A stretch of 64,000 nt of DNA from Castellaniella sp. MT123 (GTDB taxonomy: Bacteria; Pseudomonadota; Gammaproteobacteria; Burkholderiales; Burkholderiaceae_B), in contig NZ_CP154879.1 in NCBI RefSeq assembly GCF_039614765.1, positions 2,852,001 to 2,916,000 of the forward strand, written 5' to 3'. The notes beneath the pieces are model-generated. The model saw nothing but the letters and a program-made list of their open reading frames with translations. It did no database searches and was not told the DNA's origin. The position numbers were made by a program, and so were the translations under genes. Shown in pieces: positions 37,903-47,126 of the stretch (positions are counted from its first letter, which is position 1; each line of letters starts with the position of its first letter).

Positions 37903-40368
37903 ATGGATAAGTCCTTTATCGTTTCGGATGACGCGCCGGCAGTCCAGTCCGATGCCGTACCGAACCCGTCACGGCGTCATTTCATCGAGGCGGCGGGCGT
38001 TTCTGTCGGGGCCCTGGCGGTGCCCAAGGCGGCCATCAGCGCGGTGGCGGAAAAGACCGTGCTGACCGCGACCCACTGGGGGATGGTCCGCGCGGTCGTG
38101 CAAGGCGGCCGTCTTTTGCGTGTCGAGCCGTTTGAAAAGGACCCACATCCGACCAAGATGCTGACGGCCTTCGCGGACCGGGTTCACTCGGCGAACCGGG
38201 TCGCTTTTCCGGCGGTGCGCAAGGGTTTCCTGGATCGCTCCACGCGCGGCGATACCTCTCGCCGGGGAAAGGATGAGTTTGTTCGTGTCAGCTGGGATCA
38301 GGCTCTGGACCTGGTGACAGAGGAGCTGCGTCGCGTCAAGCAAGAGCATGGCAATGGGGCCTTTTTTCCCGGTTCGGCGGACTGGCAGTCGGCGGGTATC
38401 CTGCATAGCGCATCGGCGCTGACCCGGCGCCTCCTGGGCCTGCACGGCGGTTTCACGGATTGCTCGGGCGACCCCAGCATCGCCGCTGCCATGGTGATCG
38501 TGCCGCATGTGCTGGGCGACCTGGAGGTCTATGGCCAGCAGACGGCGTGGCCGACGATCCTCGAGCATGCCAAGAATGTCGTCTTCTGGGGTTGCTGCCC
38601 GCTGAAGAATAATCAGATCGGCACGCATCCGGCTGATCATGGGGCTTATGGTTCGTTGGATGCGTTGCGCGAGAAGTCGGCGCAGCATCGGATTAATGTC
38701 ATCTCCATCGACCCCCGGGTGACCGATACGGCTCAGTACACCCAGGCTCGCTGGATCGCCCCGCGCCCCAATACCGACACGGCCTTGATGCTGGCCTTGA
38801 TGTACGTGCTTTATACCGAAAAGCTGCATGACGCCGGTTTCATGTCCAAATATTGTTATGGGTTCGATCGGTTTCTGCCCTACCTGACCGGGGAGAGCGA
38901 CGGGACCCCCAAGACGCCGGAATGGGCGCAGTCCATCACGGGCGTTGCGGCCGCCGACATCCGCCAACTGGCGCGCACGTTGGCCTCGGGCCGTACCATG
39001 CTCATCACGGGCTATGCCATCCAGCGGGCCGACCATGGCGAACAGCCCTATTGGGCACTCATCGCGCTGGCTGCCATGTTGGGCCATATCGGTTTGCCGG
39101 GTGGCGGTCTGGGTTTCAGCTATCACTACGACAACGGCGGCTCGCTGACAGCCAAGAACCCCGGCATTGTCGGTATCCCGGCTGGCGAGAATCCGGTTCA
39201 GACGGTTCTGCCGTTCGAGCGCGTGACCAGCATGCTGCTCAATCCGGGCAAACCGTTTGATTTCAACGGACAATCCATGGTCTACCCGGATGTCAAGATG
39301 ATTTATTGGGCCGGCGGCAACCCCCTGACGCACCTATGGAATACCGCCCAGGTCATCGACGCGTGGCGGCGCCCCGAGACGATCGTGGTGGCGGACCCGT
39401 TTTGGACGCCGACTGCACGCTTCGCCGACATTGTGCTGCCTGCCACGACGACGTTCGAGCGCAATGACCTGGAAGTGTGTGGCGCCTATTCGCAGCGCTA
39501 TATCGTCGCCATGCATCAGGCAATCGACCCGGTCGGGGAGGCCCGCAATGATTACGACATCATGCGTGCGTTGGCCAAGCGTCTGGGCTTCGAGGAAAAA
39601 TTCACGGAAAACAAGTCTGAAATGGATTGGCTGCGCGGGTTCTACGAGCAGGCCCGGCGGGCCGCCAAAGCCGCGGATAAACTGGATATCCCGGATTTCG
39701 ACAGTTTCTGGAATGGAAAAGGCTATGTGGAATTCCCCGTTCCAGCTGACGCCAAGGATCACGTCGTCCATTCGGAGTTTCGCCAGGATCCTCAGCAGAA
39801 CCCCCTGGGTACGCCGTCCGGGCGCATCGAAATCTATTCGAAACAGATCGCGGGGTTCAAGTACGATGATTGCCCGCCGCACCCGACCTGGCTGGAACCC
39901 GTCGAGTGGCTCGGCAGCGCGAAGGCCAAAAAGCATCCCTTGCATATCGTCTCGCCGCATCCGCAGTTTCGTCTGCATTCTCAACTGGACAACACAATAC
40001 TGCGCAAGGCTTACGAAGTTCATGACCGGGAACCGGTCTGGCTTAGCGTGGCCGATGCCAAACAGCGCGGTATTGCTCAGGGGGATGTCGTACGGATCTT
40101 CAATGATCGCGGCAGCGTACTGGCAGGTGCTGTCGTGACGGACCGCATCATGCAGGGCGTCGTCATGCTGCAGGAGGGGGCTTGGTACGACCCTGACGTG
40201 CCGGGCGATCCGCATGCCATGTGCAATCACGGATTGATCAATGTGTTGACCCTGGACAAGGGGACTTCGCGGCTGGCGCAGGGCAACATTGCCAACACCT
40301 GTCTGGTCGAGGTCGAACGTTATGGCAAGCCGATTCCCGAGGTTCGTGCTTTTACGGTCCCCGCCTGA
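37903..40368 (+). CDS. Periplasmic molybdopterin oxidoreductase, TorA/DorA/BisC family, divergent active site
   Basis: Bis-MGD enzyme of 821 residues that should reduce an S- or N-oxide. A twin-arginine signal (NPSRRHFIEAAGVSVGA, residues 21-37) marks Tat export to the periplasm. ATHWGMVRAVVQGG, ADHGAYGSLDALREK, ISIDPRVTDTAQYTQARWIA and the C-terminal YDPDVPGDPHAMCNHGLINV are family landmarks. The molybdenum-ligand serine is predicted at Ser192, but its context is SGDPSIAAAM rather than the usual GDYSTGAAQ. The SYGW loop, holding the Tyr/Trp pair of DMSO reductase, reads SADW (158-161): tryptophan kept, tyrosine missing as in TMAO reductases. A substrate cannot be assigned from this. Confidence 0.85.
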   Translation: MDKSFIVSDDAPAVQSDAVPNPSRRHFIEAAGVSVGALAVPKAAISAVAEKTVLTATHWGMVRAVVQGGRLLRVEPFEKDPHPTKMLTAFADRVHSANRVAFPAVRKGFLDRSTRGDTSRRGKDEFVRVSWDQALDLVTEELRRVKQEHGNGAFFPGSADWQSAGILHSASALTRRLLGLHGGFTDCSGDPSIAAAMVIVPHVLGDLEVYGQQTAWPTILEHAKNVVFWGCCPLKNNQIGTHPADHGAYGSLDALREKSAQHRINVISIDPRVTDTAQYTQARWIAPRPNTDTALMLALMYVLYTEKLHDAGFMSKYCYGFDRFLPYLTGESDGTPKTPEWAQSITGVAAADIRQLARTLASGRTMLITGYAIQRADHGEQPYWALIALAAMLGHIGLPGGGLGFSYHYDNGGSLTAKNPGIVGIPAGENPVQTVLPFERVTSMLLNPGKPFDFNGQSMVYPDVKMIYWAGGNPLTHLWNTAQVIDAWRRPETIVVADPFWTPTARFADIVLPATTTFERNDLEVCGAYSQRYIVAMHQAIDPVGEARNDYDIMRALAKRLGFEEKFTENKSEMDWLRGFYEQARRAAKAADKLDIPDFDSFWNGKGYVEFPVPADAKDHVVHSEFRQDPQQNPLGTPSGRIEIYSKQIAGFKYDDCPPHPTWLEPVEWLGSAKAKKHPLHIVSPHPQFRLHSQLDNTILRKAYEVHDREPVWLSVADAKQRGIAQGDVVRIFNDRGSVLAGAVVTDRIMQGVVMLQEGAWYDPDVPGDPHAMCNHGLINVLTLDKGTSRLAQGNIANTCLVEVERYGKPIPEVRAFTVPA

Positions 40369-40402
40369 GTGACGTGGTCCCGGGGCAGGCGGGTGGCCCG
40401 GC

Positions 40403-41722
40403 TCAGCCGCCCGCCGGTTGACCCGCGCCAGGCGGTGTGAACCGCCTGCCCAGCCCCGCCCAGCACTGCGAGTAATGCGCCTGCAGGTGCGGGGATTCCA
40501 GCGCCTGATGGGTGGGGCGGATCACGCAGCGGGTTTCGAACATGATCGCCAGGGTGTCGCGGATGTAATCCGGCTTCGAAGTGTCCGCCGTGCAGGCCTT
40601 CTCGAACGTGGCGGCATCGGGGCCGTGGCCCGCCATGCAGTTGTGCAGGCTGGCGCCGCCCGGCGTGAAACCATCGGCTTTTGCATCGTAGGCGCCGGCC
40701 ACGAGGCCCATGAACTCGCTGGCGACGTTGCGGTGAAACCAGGGTGGGCGGAACGTGTCCTGCATCGCCAGAATGCGCGGCGGGAAGATGCCGAAGTCGA
40801 TCGTATCCACGCCCGGGGTGTCGGACTGTGATTGCAGCACCAGGAAGATGGACGGATCGGGGTGGTCGTAGCTGATCGACCCGATGGTGTTGAAGTGGCG
40901 CAGATCGTATTTATAGGGGACATAGTTGCCGTGCCAGGCGACGACGTCCAGGGGTGAATGATCCATGTCCGCCACCCACAGATGGCCCATGAATTTCGCG
41001 ATCAGTTCACAGGGGCCGATTTTGTCTTCATAGGCGGCGGTCGGGGTCAGGAAATCCCGCGGATTGGCCAGCCCGTTCGAGCCGATCGGGCCCAGGTCCG
41101 GCAGGCGGAACGGGGCACCGAAATTTTCGCAGACATAGCCGCGGGCCTGCGGGTCCAGCAGTTCGACATGAAACCGCACGCCGCGCGGGATGACGATGAT
41201 CTCCTGGGGCTCGACGTCGAGAATGCCGAGTTCGGTGGCGAAACGCAGGCGCCCCAGTTGCGGCACGATCAGCAGTTCGCCGTCCGCGCTATGGAAATAG
41301 CGGTTTTCCATCGAGCGGTTGGCGACATACAGGTGAATGGCGCATCCTGTCTGCTGGTAGGGGTCGCCATTGCCGCCCATCGTGAACAGGCCCTGGACGA
41401 AATCGGTGGGTTGCGACGGAATGGGCAGCGGATCCCAGCGCAACTGGTTGGGCGGCGTGTCGACGTCGCCAAACGCGGCAACCAGACGGCCGTCGGCGAT
41501 CCGCCGAAAGGGTTGGTGGACGGCGGCGGGCTGCATGCGATACAGCCAAGACCGGCGATTGGATTCCCGGGGCGCCGTGAATGCCGTGCCCGACAACTGT
41601 TCCGTGTACAGACCCAACGGCGGCTGTTGTGGCGAGTTTCGGTGCAGCGGCAGAGCGCCCGCCACCGCCTCGGTGGAAAAATGGTTGCCAAATCCGGACT
41701 GATAGGAGAGGTTCTGGGACAT
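40403..41722 (-). CDS. hmgA: Homogentisate 1,2-dioxygenase, canonical type
   Basis: Opens the homogentisate ring to maleylacetoacetate with a non-haem Fe(II), in tyrosine and phenylalanine breakdown. 439 residues, the classical length. The N-terminus [13 protein letters not shown] and [11 protein letters not shown] are hallmarks. Iron ligands are expected in [14 protein letters not shown] (His and Glu) and [12 protein letters not shown] (His). ATG ending at 41722 follows a GAGA-type ribosome site. Divergent from dsdA and convergent with the molybdoenzyme gene. It stands alone, away from the other homogentisate genes at 47-50 kb, where a second, unlike dioxygenase is encoded. Confidence 0.96.
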   Translation of the reverse strand: MSQNLSYQSGFGNHFSTEAVAGALPLHRNSPQQPPLGLYTEQLSGTAFTAPRESNRRSWLYRMQPAAVHQPFRRIADGRLVAAFGDVDTPPNQLRWDPLPIPSQPTDFVQGLFTMGGNGDPYQQTGCAIHLYVANRSMENRYFHSADGELLIVPQLGRLRFATELGILDVEPQEIIVIPRGVRFHVELLDPQARGYVCENFGAPFRLPDLGPIGSNGLANPRDFLTPTAAYEDKIGPCELIAKFMGHLWVADMDHSPLDVVAWHGNYVPYKYDLRHFNTIGSISYDHPDPSIFLVLQSQSDTPGVDTIDFGIFPPRILAMQDTFRPPWFHRNVASEFMGLVAGAYDAKADGFTPGGASLHNCMAGHGPDAATFEKACTADTSKPDYIRDTLAIMFETRCVIRPTHQALESPHLQAHYSQCWAGLGRRFTPPGAGQPAGG

Positions 41723-41831
41723 GAAGGGGTCTCGTCTGGCAAGATATGCAAGGGCGTCGACTGTGGAGACGAGTCTGCGCCATCCCGTTCATTCTAGGTG
41801 TCAACGATCCTGATTCAAAGGGGGGCTATCC

Positions 41832-43130
41832 ATGAGTACCGTATCCGATTTGGCTCTTTCCCGTCTGCCCGATGGCCTGTCAGCACGGCGGCCTTTGCTC
41901 TGGCTGAATCCGGCCTACGAGCCGGAGGCCGGCCCGGGGCTGGAGCCCGATCCGGTGGTGGCGAAAGCCCGCTATGCCCGCTGCGCGGGCCTGTTGGCGC
42001 GAGTATTCCCCGAACTCTCCGATCTGGGGGGGCGTTTGGTGTCGCCCCTGGTGTCGATCGATCGTCTACGGGACACCCTGCATTCGTCCGGAACGTCGGG
42101 GTTCTGGTTTTTGAAGCGGGATGACAGTTTGCCGGTGGCGGGTTCGGTCAAGGCGCGGGGCGGCTTTCATGAAATCCTGGCGCTTGTCGAGCAGATCGCC
42201 ACAGAGCACGGGTTGTTGCAGGCCGATACGGATCGGTCCGTACTGGCGGAACCCGCTGCGCGGGCGCTGTTTGGCCGCTACACCATTTCGGTGGGCAGTA
42301 CCGGCAACCTGGGGCTGGCGATCGGCCTGATCGGGGCCGGTCTGGGGTTTCGGGCCGTCGTGCATATGTCGGCCGATGCCAAGAAATGGAAGAAGCAGCG
42401 TCTGCGTGATCACGGCATCGAAGTCGTCGAGCATGTCGGGGATTATGCGGCGGCCGTGGCCGCGGGGCGCTCCATTGCTCAGGCGGATCCTTATGGCTAC
42501 TTCGTCGATGATGAAAAATCGCTGCCCCTGTTCCTGGGCTATGCGGCGGCGGCACGCGAATTGCAGGCGCAGCTACAGATCGCCGGCCGCCCGGTGGATG
42601 CCGACCATCCCCTGTTCGTGTACCTGCCTTGTGGGGTCGGCGGCGCGCCGGGTGGCATCCTGCATGGCCTGAAGCGGCTGTGGGGCGCTGACGTTCACGG
42701 ATTTTTCGCCGAACCTGTGGCGTCTCCCTGCATGTTGACGCAGCTGGCGGTGGGTTGCGAGACGCCGGTGTCGGTCTATGACGTGGGGCTGGACAACCGG
42801 ACCGAGGCCGATGGCCTGGCGGTGGCGCAGGCTTCGCCGCTGGTGGCGCCCCTGATGGCGCGCGTGCTGTCGGGCGCCTTTACGGTGGATGATGACACCT
42901 TGTTCCGGGATGCGCGGCGCCTGGAAGACGTCGAAGGGATCTATGTGGAACCGTCGGCGGCCGCGGGGTTGCGGGGACCCGGCTGGGTGCTGGATTCGCC
43001 GCAGGGGCGCGAGTATTTGCGGCGGCATGGGCTGGATCGGGTGCTGAGTCAGGCAACGCACGTGATCTGGAGCACGGGCGGATCGCTGGTTCCGGAATCG
43101 GTCCGCGCGGAATTCCGGGCGCGGGGTTGA
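41832..43130 (+). CDS. dsdA: D-serine dehydratase (D-serine ammonia-lyase)
   Basis: PLP enzyme converting D-serine to pyruvate and ammonia. 432 residues. LWLNPAYEP near the N-terminus and FWFLKRDDSLPVAGSVKARGG contain the DsdA fingerprint; the Schiff-base lysine is Lys107. STGNLGLAIGLIGAGLGF is the phosphate-binding region, and LPCGVGGAPGGILHGLK is the conserved glycine loop. ATG 41832 follows GGGGGG-rich AAAGGGGGGC. No DsdC or D-serine permease gene adjoins it. With the M55 D-aminopeptidase and the DAO-family enzyme it gives the cell several routes for D-amino acids. Confidence 0.93.
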   Translation: MSTVSDLALSRLPDGLSARRPLLWLNPAYEPEAGPGLEPDPVVAKARYARCAGLLARVFPELSDLGGRLVSPLVSIDRLRDTLHSSGTSGFWFLKRDDSLPVAGSVKARGGFHEILALVEQIATEHGLLQADTDRSVLAEPAARALFGRYTISVGSTGNLGLAIGLIGAGLGFRAVVHMSADAKKWKKQRLRDHGIEVVEHVGDYAAAVAAGRSIAQADPYGYFVDDEKSLPLFLGYAAAARELQAQLQIAGRPVDADHPLFVYLPCGVGGAPGGILHGLKRLWGADVHGFFAEPVASPCMLTQLAVGCETPVSVYDVGLDNRTEADGLAVAQASPLVAPLMARVLSGAFTVDDDTLFRDARRLEDVEGIYVEPSAAAGLRGPGWVLDSPQGREYLRRHGLDRVLSQATHVIWSTGGSLVPESVRAEFRARG

Positions 43131-43143
43131 GTCGCCAATTGGC

Positions 43144-44058
43144 TCAGGCTGGCTGGATTCCCCATTTCCGCTGCCCGACGTGTTCGTGCAGATATTGCAC
43201 GAAAGCCTGGGCGGCCGGCGACAGGCTGGCATGCTGACGGCGATAGATGAAGAACTGACGCCGGATTTCCGGTTCGTGCAATAGCCGTACCCGCAAGCCA
43301 TAGAGTTCCACCAGACTTTGCGCATAGGGCAGGCAAGCGGTGATCCCCAGGCGTGCGCTGACCATGCTGAGCGCCGTGCTCATGAAGGTGACTTCGTGGG
43401 CTGGGCGGATGGCCTGGGTCGAGGCGGCGTCATGCAGATCCAGCGCCAGGCGTTCGGTGAACTGGCCCTGCAGGGCAATCAGGGGGTAATGCACCAGATC
43501 CGCCCAAGTCAGGCGCTGTTTGGCTTCCAGTGGGTGACCGGGCGGAAAGACCGCCAGGAAGGGCAGGTCGAACAGCGGGTCGGCTGCCAGCTCGGTCAGG
43601 CCTTCGCGCTGAGGGCCGATGCTGATGTCGGCTTCGCCGCGCAGCACCTGAGTGATGGCGTTTTCCACGGCGCAGTCCATCAAGCGGATCCGGATATCGG
43701 GGTAGGTCTGGCGAAAACCGGCAATGACCTCGGGCATCAGGGTGCTGGCCATCAGCTGTGGCGCGGCGATCCGCACGATCCCCCGGCGCAGGCGCTTCAG
43801 GTTGTTGATGTTTTCCACGGCGCTGTCCAGGTCGCGCAGCACCTGAGTGGTGACGGCGTGGAATTCCTGGCCGATTTCCGACAGGCGGATGCGACGCGTG
43901 CTGCGATCCACCAGCCGCACACCCAGCTGCGTCTCCAGTTCCTTGATCAGGCCGCTGAGGGCCGACTGCGTGATGTGCAGGGATTCGGCCGCCCGTGTGA
44001 ATCCCCCGGTGCGGGCCAGAGCGGCGAAGGCGCGAAGTTGGCGCAAGGTGATATCCAT
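43144..44058 (-). CDS. LysR-family regulator, probable controller of the TRAP/homogentisate operon
   Basis: 304 residues from the ATG ending at 44058 (MDITLRQLRAFAALARTGGF); an ATG two codons upstream is possible. The winged helix region has RAAESLHITQSALSGLIKELE. The ligand domain carries RIAAPQLMASTLMPEVI and STALSMVSARLGITACLPY. It is divergent from dctQ across 116 bases, the usual arrangement of a LysR activator and its target. The inducer is unknown; a homogentisate-pathway or transported acid is plausible from context. Confidence 0.88.
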   Translation of the reverse strand: MDITLRQLRAFAALARTGGFTRAAESLHITQSALSGLIKELETQLGVRLVDRSTRRIRLSEIGQEFHAVTTQVLRDLDSAVENINNLKRLRRGIVRIAAPQLMASTLMPEVIAGFRQTYPDIRIRLMDCAVENAITQVLRGEADISIGPQREGLTELAADPLFDLPFLAVFPPGHPLEAKQRLTWADLVHYPLIALQGQFTERLALDLHDAASTQAIRPAHEVTFMSTALSMVSARLGITACLPYAQSLVELYGLRVRLLHEPEIRRQFFIYRRQHASLSPAAQAFVQYLHEHVGQRKWGIQPA

Positions 44059-44143
44059 CAGCATTTCCTATGAATCGATGGAAAAAAACTGTTTGAATGA
44101 TATCTCGAAAGTGCTTCTAATGGTCAAAAAACGGGAGACATCC

Positions 44144-44182
44144 ATGCAGCGACATCCAATAGTCGGGGCGCATCATGCTTGA
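44144..44182 (+). CDS. Possible 12-codon leader peptide overlapping the dctQ start
   Basis: An ATG at 44144 follows a good ribosome site (GGGAGA, 44133-44138) and opens a 12-codon frame (MQRHPIVGAHHA) ending TGA at 44180-44182. It overlaps the dctQ ATG at 44175, which lacks a comparable site of its own. Translational coupling is plausible. The peptide has three histidines but no clear attenuator structure. Not proof of a gene. Confidence 0.35.
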   Translation: MQRHPIVGAHHA

Positions 44183-44795
44183 ACGCGCCGCCCTCCACAT
44201 CACCAAAGGGTTCGAGATTCTGATCGTCATCAGCCTGGCCGTCATGGGTGTGCTGGTCTTCGGCAATGTCGTCCTGCGCTATGCGTTCAATTCCGGCATC
44301 GCGATTTCCGAGGAACTGTCCCGGCTGCTGTTCGTCTGGCTGATCTTCCTCGGAGCCGTGCTGGCGTCCGCGCGCCGGATCCATATCGGGTTCGATACCT
44401 TGCTGCGTCATGTCGGACCTGGCCTGCGCCGCACGCTGCAGGTCTTCAACGGCGTGCTGATCCTGACGGGCTGCGCCATCTTCATCGTCGGCGGCTGGGA
44501 ACAGACGCGGATCAATCTGGGCAACGTCTATCCGGTGATGGGCATCTCTTATGCCTGGCTGTACGGTGTGGCACTGGTCTTTGGCGTGGCGCTGATCTTT
44601 CCGGTGTGCAACAACATCCGCCTGGCCCTGACGGGTTCGGGCGAGAACCTGACCGAGGATCTGGCGGACCGCATCGAGGATCTGGCCGAGCGCATCGAGG
44701 AGGACGAAGCCGTGCGCCGGACAGGGTGCACGGATATTCCGACGGATGCCTCCGATGCCCGTCGCAAGGTGGCTCCGGGTGGGGATCGCGCATGA
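44175..44795 (+). CDS. dctQ: TRAP transporter small membrane subunit (DctQ type)
   Basis: Four-helix subunit of a tripartite ATP-independent transporter. 206 residues. The helices begin near ILIVISLAVMGVLVFGNVVLRY; ISEELSRLLFVWLIFLGA and ARRIHIGFDTL are the DctQ fingerprint. A charged cytosolic tail of about 55 residues (rich in ED and R, ending KVAPGGDRA) is longer than usual. Its last bases overlap the dctM start (ATGA). Confidence 0.9.
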   Translation: MLERAALHITKGFEILIVISLAVMGVLVFGNVVLRYAFNSGIAISEELSRLLFVWLIFLGAVLASARRIHIGFDTLLRHVGPGLRRTLQVFNGVLILTGCAIFIVGGWEQTRINLGNVYPVMGISYAWLYGVALVFGVALIFPVCNNIRLALTGSGENLTEDLADRIEDLAERIEEDEAVRRTGCTDIPTDASDARRKVAPGGDRA

Positions 44796-46069
44796 CCGCC
44801 TCCGTCTTTCTCGTCACCCTGTTGGGTCTCATCACGCTGGGACTGCCAATCGCCTTCGCCCTGATGTTCGCGGGTGTGGCCCTGATGCTGCTGACCGGGC
44901 AGTTCGACGCCCAGACGGTCGTGCAGAATGCCGTGTCGGGGGCGGACAATTTCGTCCTGATGGCTGTGCCCTTCTTCATTCTGGCGGGCGAGTTCATGAA
45001 TGCCGGTGGGCTGTCCCGGCGCATCGTGGACATGGCCGGCGCTTTCGTCGGTCATCTTCGGGGCGGCCTGGGCTATGTGGCGATCTTCGCCGGCATTCTG
45101 CTCGCCAGCCTGTCGGGGTCGGCGGTGGCGGATACGGCCGCGCTGGCCGCGATCCTGGTACCCATGATGCGCCAGGCGGGCTACGATCCCGCCCGGGCCT
45201 GCGGCCTGATGGCGGCTGGCGGCATCATCGCGCCGGTGATCCCGCCGTCCATCGGTTTCCTGATCTTCGGCGTAGTGGCCAATGTGTCCATCACGCGGCT
45301 CTTCCTGGCCGGCATCGTGCCGGGCATCCTGATGGGGGCGGTGCTGATCGTCGCCTGGTGGATCGTGGCCCGGCGCCAGCAGGTGGCTGTGGCCCCGCGC
45401 GTGCCCTGGGGGCAGCGCCTGCGGCTGCTCGGCCGCGGCGGCTGGGCGCTGATGCTGCCGGTCATCATCATCGGCGGCCTGCGTTTCGGGATCTTCACGC
45501 CAACGGAATCGGCTGTGGTCGCCGCCGCCTACGCGCTTTTCGTCGGGCTGGTCGTCTACCGCGAACTGGACGGCCACAAGATCTACGAATGCCTGCTGGC
45601 GACGGCGCGCACGACCTCGGTCGTTCTGCTGCTGGCGGCGTTGGCCATGGTGGCGTCCTACATGATCACGATCACCGACATTTCCGGCCAGGTCGGCGGC
45701 TGGCTGCAGGGCCTGTCCGATCATCCGCTGGCCCTGATCTCGGCCATGATGATCGTGGTGTTCTTTGCCGGCATGGTGCTGGACTTCATTCCCATCGTGC
45801 TGATCTTCACACCGGTCTTTCTGCCCATCGCGCAGGCCGCGGACATCGACCCGGTGTATTTCGGCGTGATCTTCATCATGAATTGTTCCATCGGCATGAT
45901 CACGCCGCCTGTCGGCGTGGTGCTGAACGTCATCAGCTCGGTGGGCAAAGTCACCATGGACGAGGCGGTGCGCGGCATCCTGCCTTTCCTGCTGGCGCTG
46001 GTCGTGCTGTTGATCCTGCTGATCCTGTTCCCGGCTCTGGTGACGGTGCCGGCCCAATGGTGGCGCTGA
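44792..46069 (+). CDS. dctM: TRAP transporter large membrane subunit (DctM type)
   Basis: Main sodium-driven channel subunit, 425 residues with about twelve hydrophobic segments. VPFFILAGEFMNAGGLSRRIV, LASLSGSAVADTAALAAIL, GIIAPVIPPSIGFLIFG and FIMNCSIGMITPPVGVVLNV are family hallmarks. Start ATG 44792 overlaps the dctQ stop. The substrate is set by DctP, encoded 63 bases downstream. Confidence 0.93.
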   Translation: MTASVFLVTLLGLITLGLPIAFALMFAGVALMLLTGQFDAQTVVQNAVSGADNFVLMAVPFFILAGEFMNAGGLSRRIVDMAGAFVGHLRGGLGYVAIFAGILLASLSGSAVADTAALAAILVPMMRQAGYDPARACGLMAAGGIIAPVIPPSIGFLIFGVVANVSITRLFLAGIVPGILMGAVLIVAWWIVARRQQVAVAPRVPWGQRLRLLGRGGWALMLPVIIIGGLRFGIFTPTESAVVAAAYALFVGLVVYRELDGHKIYECLLATARTTSVVLLLAALAMVASYMITITDISGQVGGWLQGLSDHPLALISAMMIVVFFAGMVLDFIPIVLIFTPVFLPIAQAADIDPVYFGVIFIMNCSIGMITPPVGVVLNVISSVGKVTMDEAVRGILPFLLALVVLLILLILFPALVTVPAQWWR

Positions 46070-46132
46070 TGTCCGGCCCGATAGGGATGGCCGGGCGCAA
46101 GACGCCCCACGATTTCCACTGAGGAGACTTCC

Positions 46133-47113
46133 ATGAAAATTCGTATGACGCTGCTGGTGGGACTGCTGGCCGCCAGCCTGTCCGGTTCGGCCTGGGCGAC
46201 AATCACGGCCAAATTCGCCGTCACCCTGCCCGAGAAATCCCACCAGGGCCAGGGCGTGGCCAAGTTCATCGAACTCGTCAAGGCCAAGAGCCATGGCGAT
46301 ATCGTCATCAAGCCCTATTACAGCGGCGCCCTGGGCGACGACGTGAAGGTCACGTCCGCCCTGCAGGGGGGCACGATCGAATTCACCGTGCCTCAGACCA
46401 CGACCCTGACGGGCATGGTCAAGGCCTACGAGATCCTGGATTTCCCCTTCCTGTTCAAGAACGACGCCCAGGCGGAAAAGGTCCTGGACGGGCCGGTGGG
46501 CCAGCGGCTGATGGATACCCTGCCCGCGCATGGCCTGATTGGTCTGGCCTATTGGGAAAACGGTTTCTTCAATGCCACCAACAGCAAACACCCCATTCAG
46601 CGGGTCGAGGACTTCGACGGTCTGAAGTTCCGTTCGATCCAGGCAAAGATCACCCAGGAAACGATCAAGGCGCTGGGGGCCAATCCGGTGCCGCTGGCCG
46701 TGCCGGAACTGTATACCGCGCTGGAAACCCACACCATCGACGGCCAGGGCACCCCCAACGCGGTGATCGCCGCACTCAAGCTCTTCGAGGTGCAGAAATA
46801 TCTGTCCATCACTCGTCACAGCTATGGGGCGTTCATCCCCCTGGCATCCAAGGCGTTCTGGGACAAGCTGACCCCGGAGCAGCAGAAGATCATCAAGGAT
46901 TCCGCCATCGAGGCGCGCGTCTATCAACGTCAGGTCGCCCGGGCGCAGTCGGAATCCGCGAAAAAGATGATGATCAGCCATGGCGTGCAGGTCAACGAGG
47001 TCAGCGACGCGGAGCATGAACGCATGAAGGAACGCGTGCAGCCGGTCTGGAAGATGTTCACCCCCAGCGTCGGCCAGGATCTGTTCGATCAGGTGCAGGC
47101 TGAATTGAAGTAG
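46133..47113 (+). CDS. dctP: TRAP transporter periplasmic binding protein (DctP type)
   Basis: Captures a carboxylate in the periplasm. 326 residues. Signal peptide MKIRMTLLVGLLAASLSGSA with cleavage near AWA-TIT. The family contact arginine lies in FRSIQAKITQET, and ENGFFNATNSKHPI, PELYTALETHTIDGQ and TRHSYGAFIPLASK are typical. GAGGAG precedes the ATG. The next gene (fumarylacetoacetase family) begins 13 bases later, so the imported acid may be an aromatic or dicarboxylic intermediate of that pathway; this is inference. Confidence 0.9.
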   Translation: MKIRMTLLVGLLAASLSGSAWATITAKFAVTLPEKSHQGQGVAKFIELVKAKSHGDIVIKPYYSGALGDDVKVTSALQGGTIEFTVPQTTTLTGMVKAYEILDFPFLFKNDAQAEKVLDGPVGQRLMDTLPAHGLIGLAYWENGFFNATNSKHPIQRVEDFDGLKFRSIQAKITQETIKALGANPVPLAVPELYTALETHTIDGQGTPNAVIAALKLFEVQKYLSITRHSYGAFIPLASKAFWDKLTPEQQKIIKDSAIEARVYQRQVARAQSESAKKMMISHGVQVNEVSDAEHERMKERVQPVWKMFTPSVGQDLFDQVQAELK

Positions 47114-47126
47114 AGCGAGTTCGACG

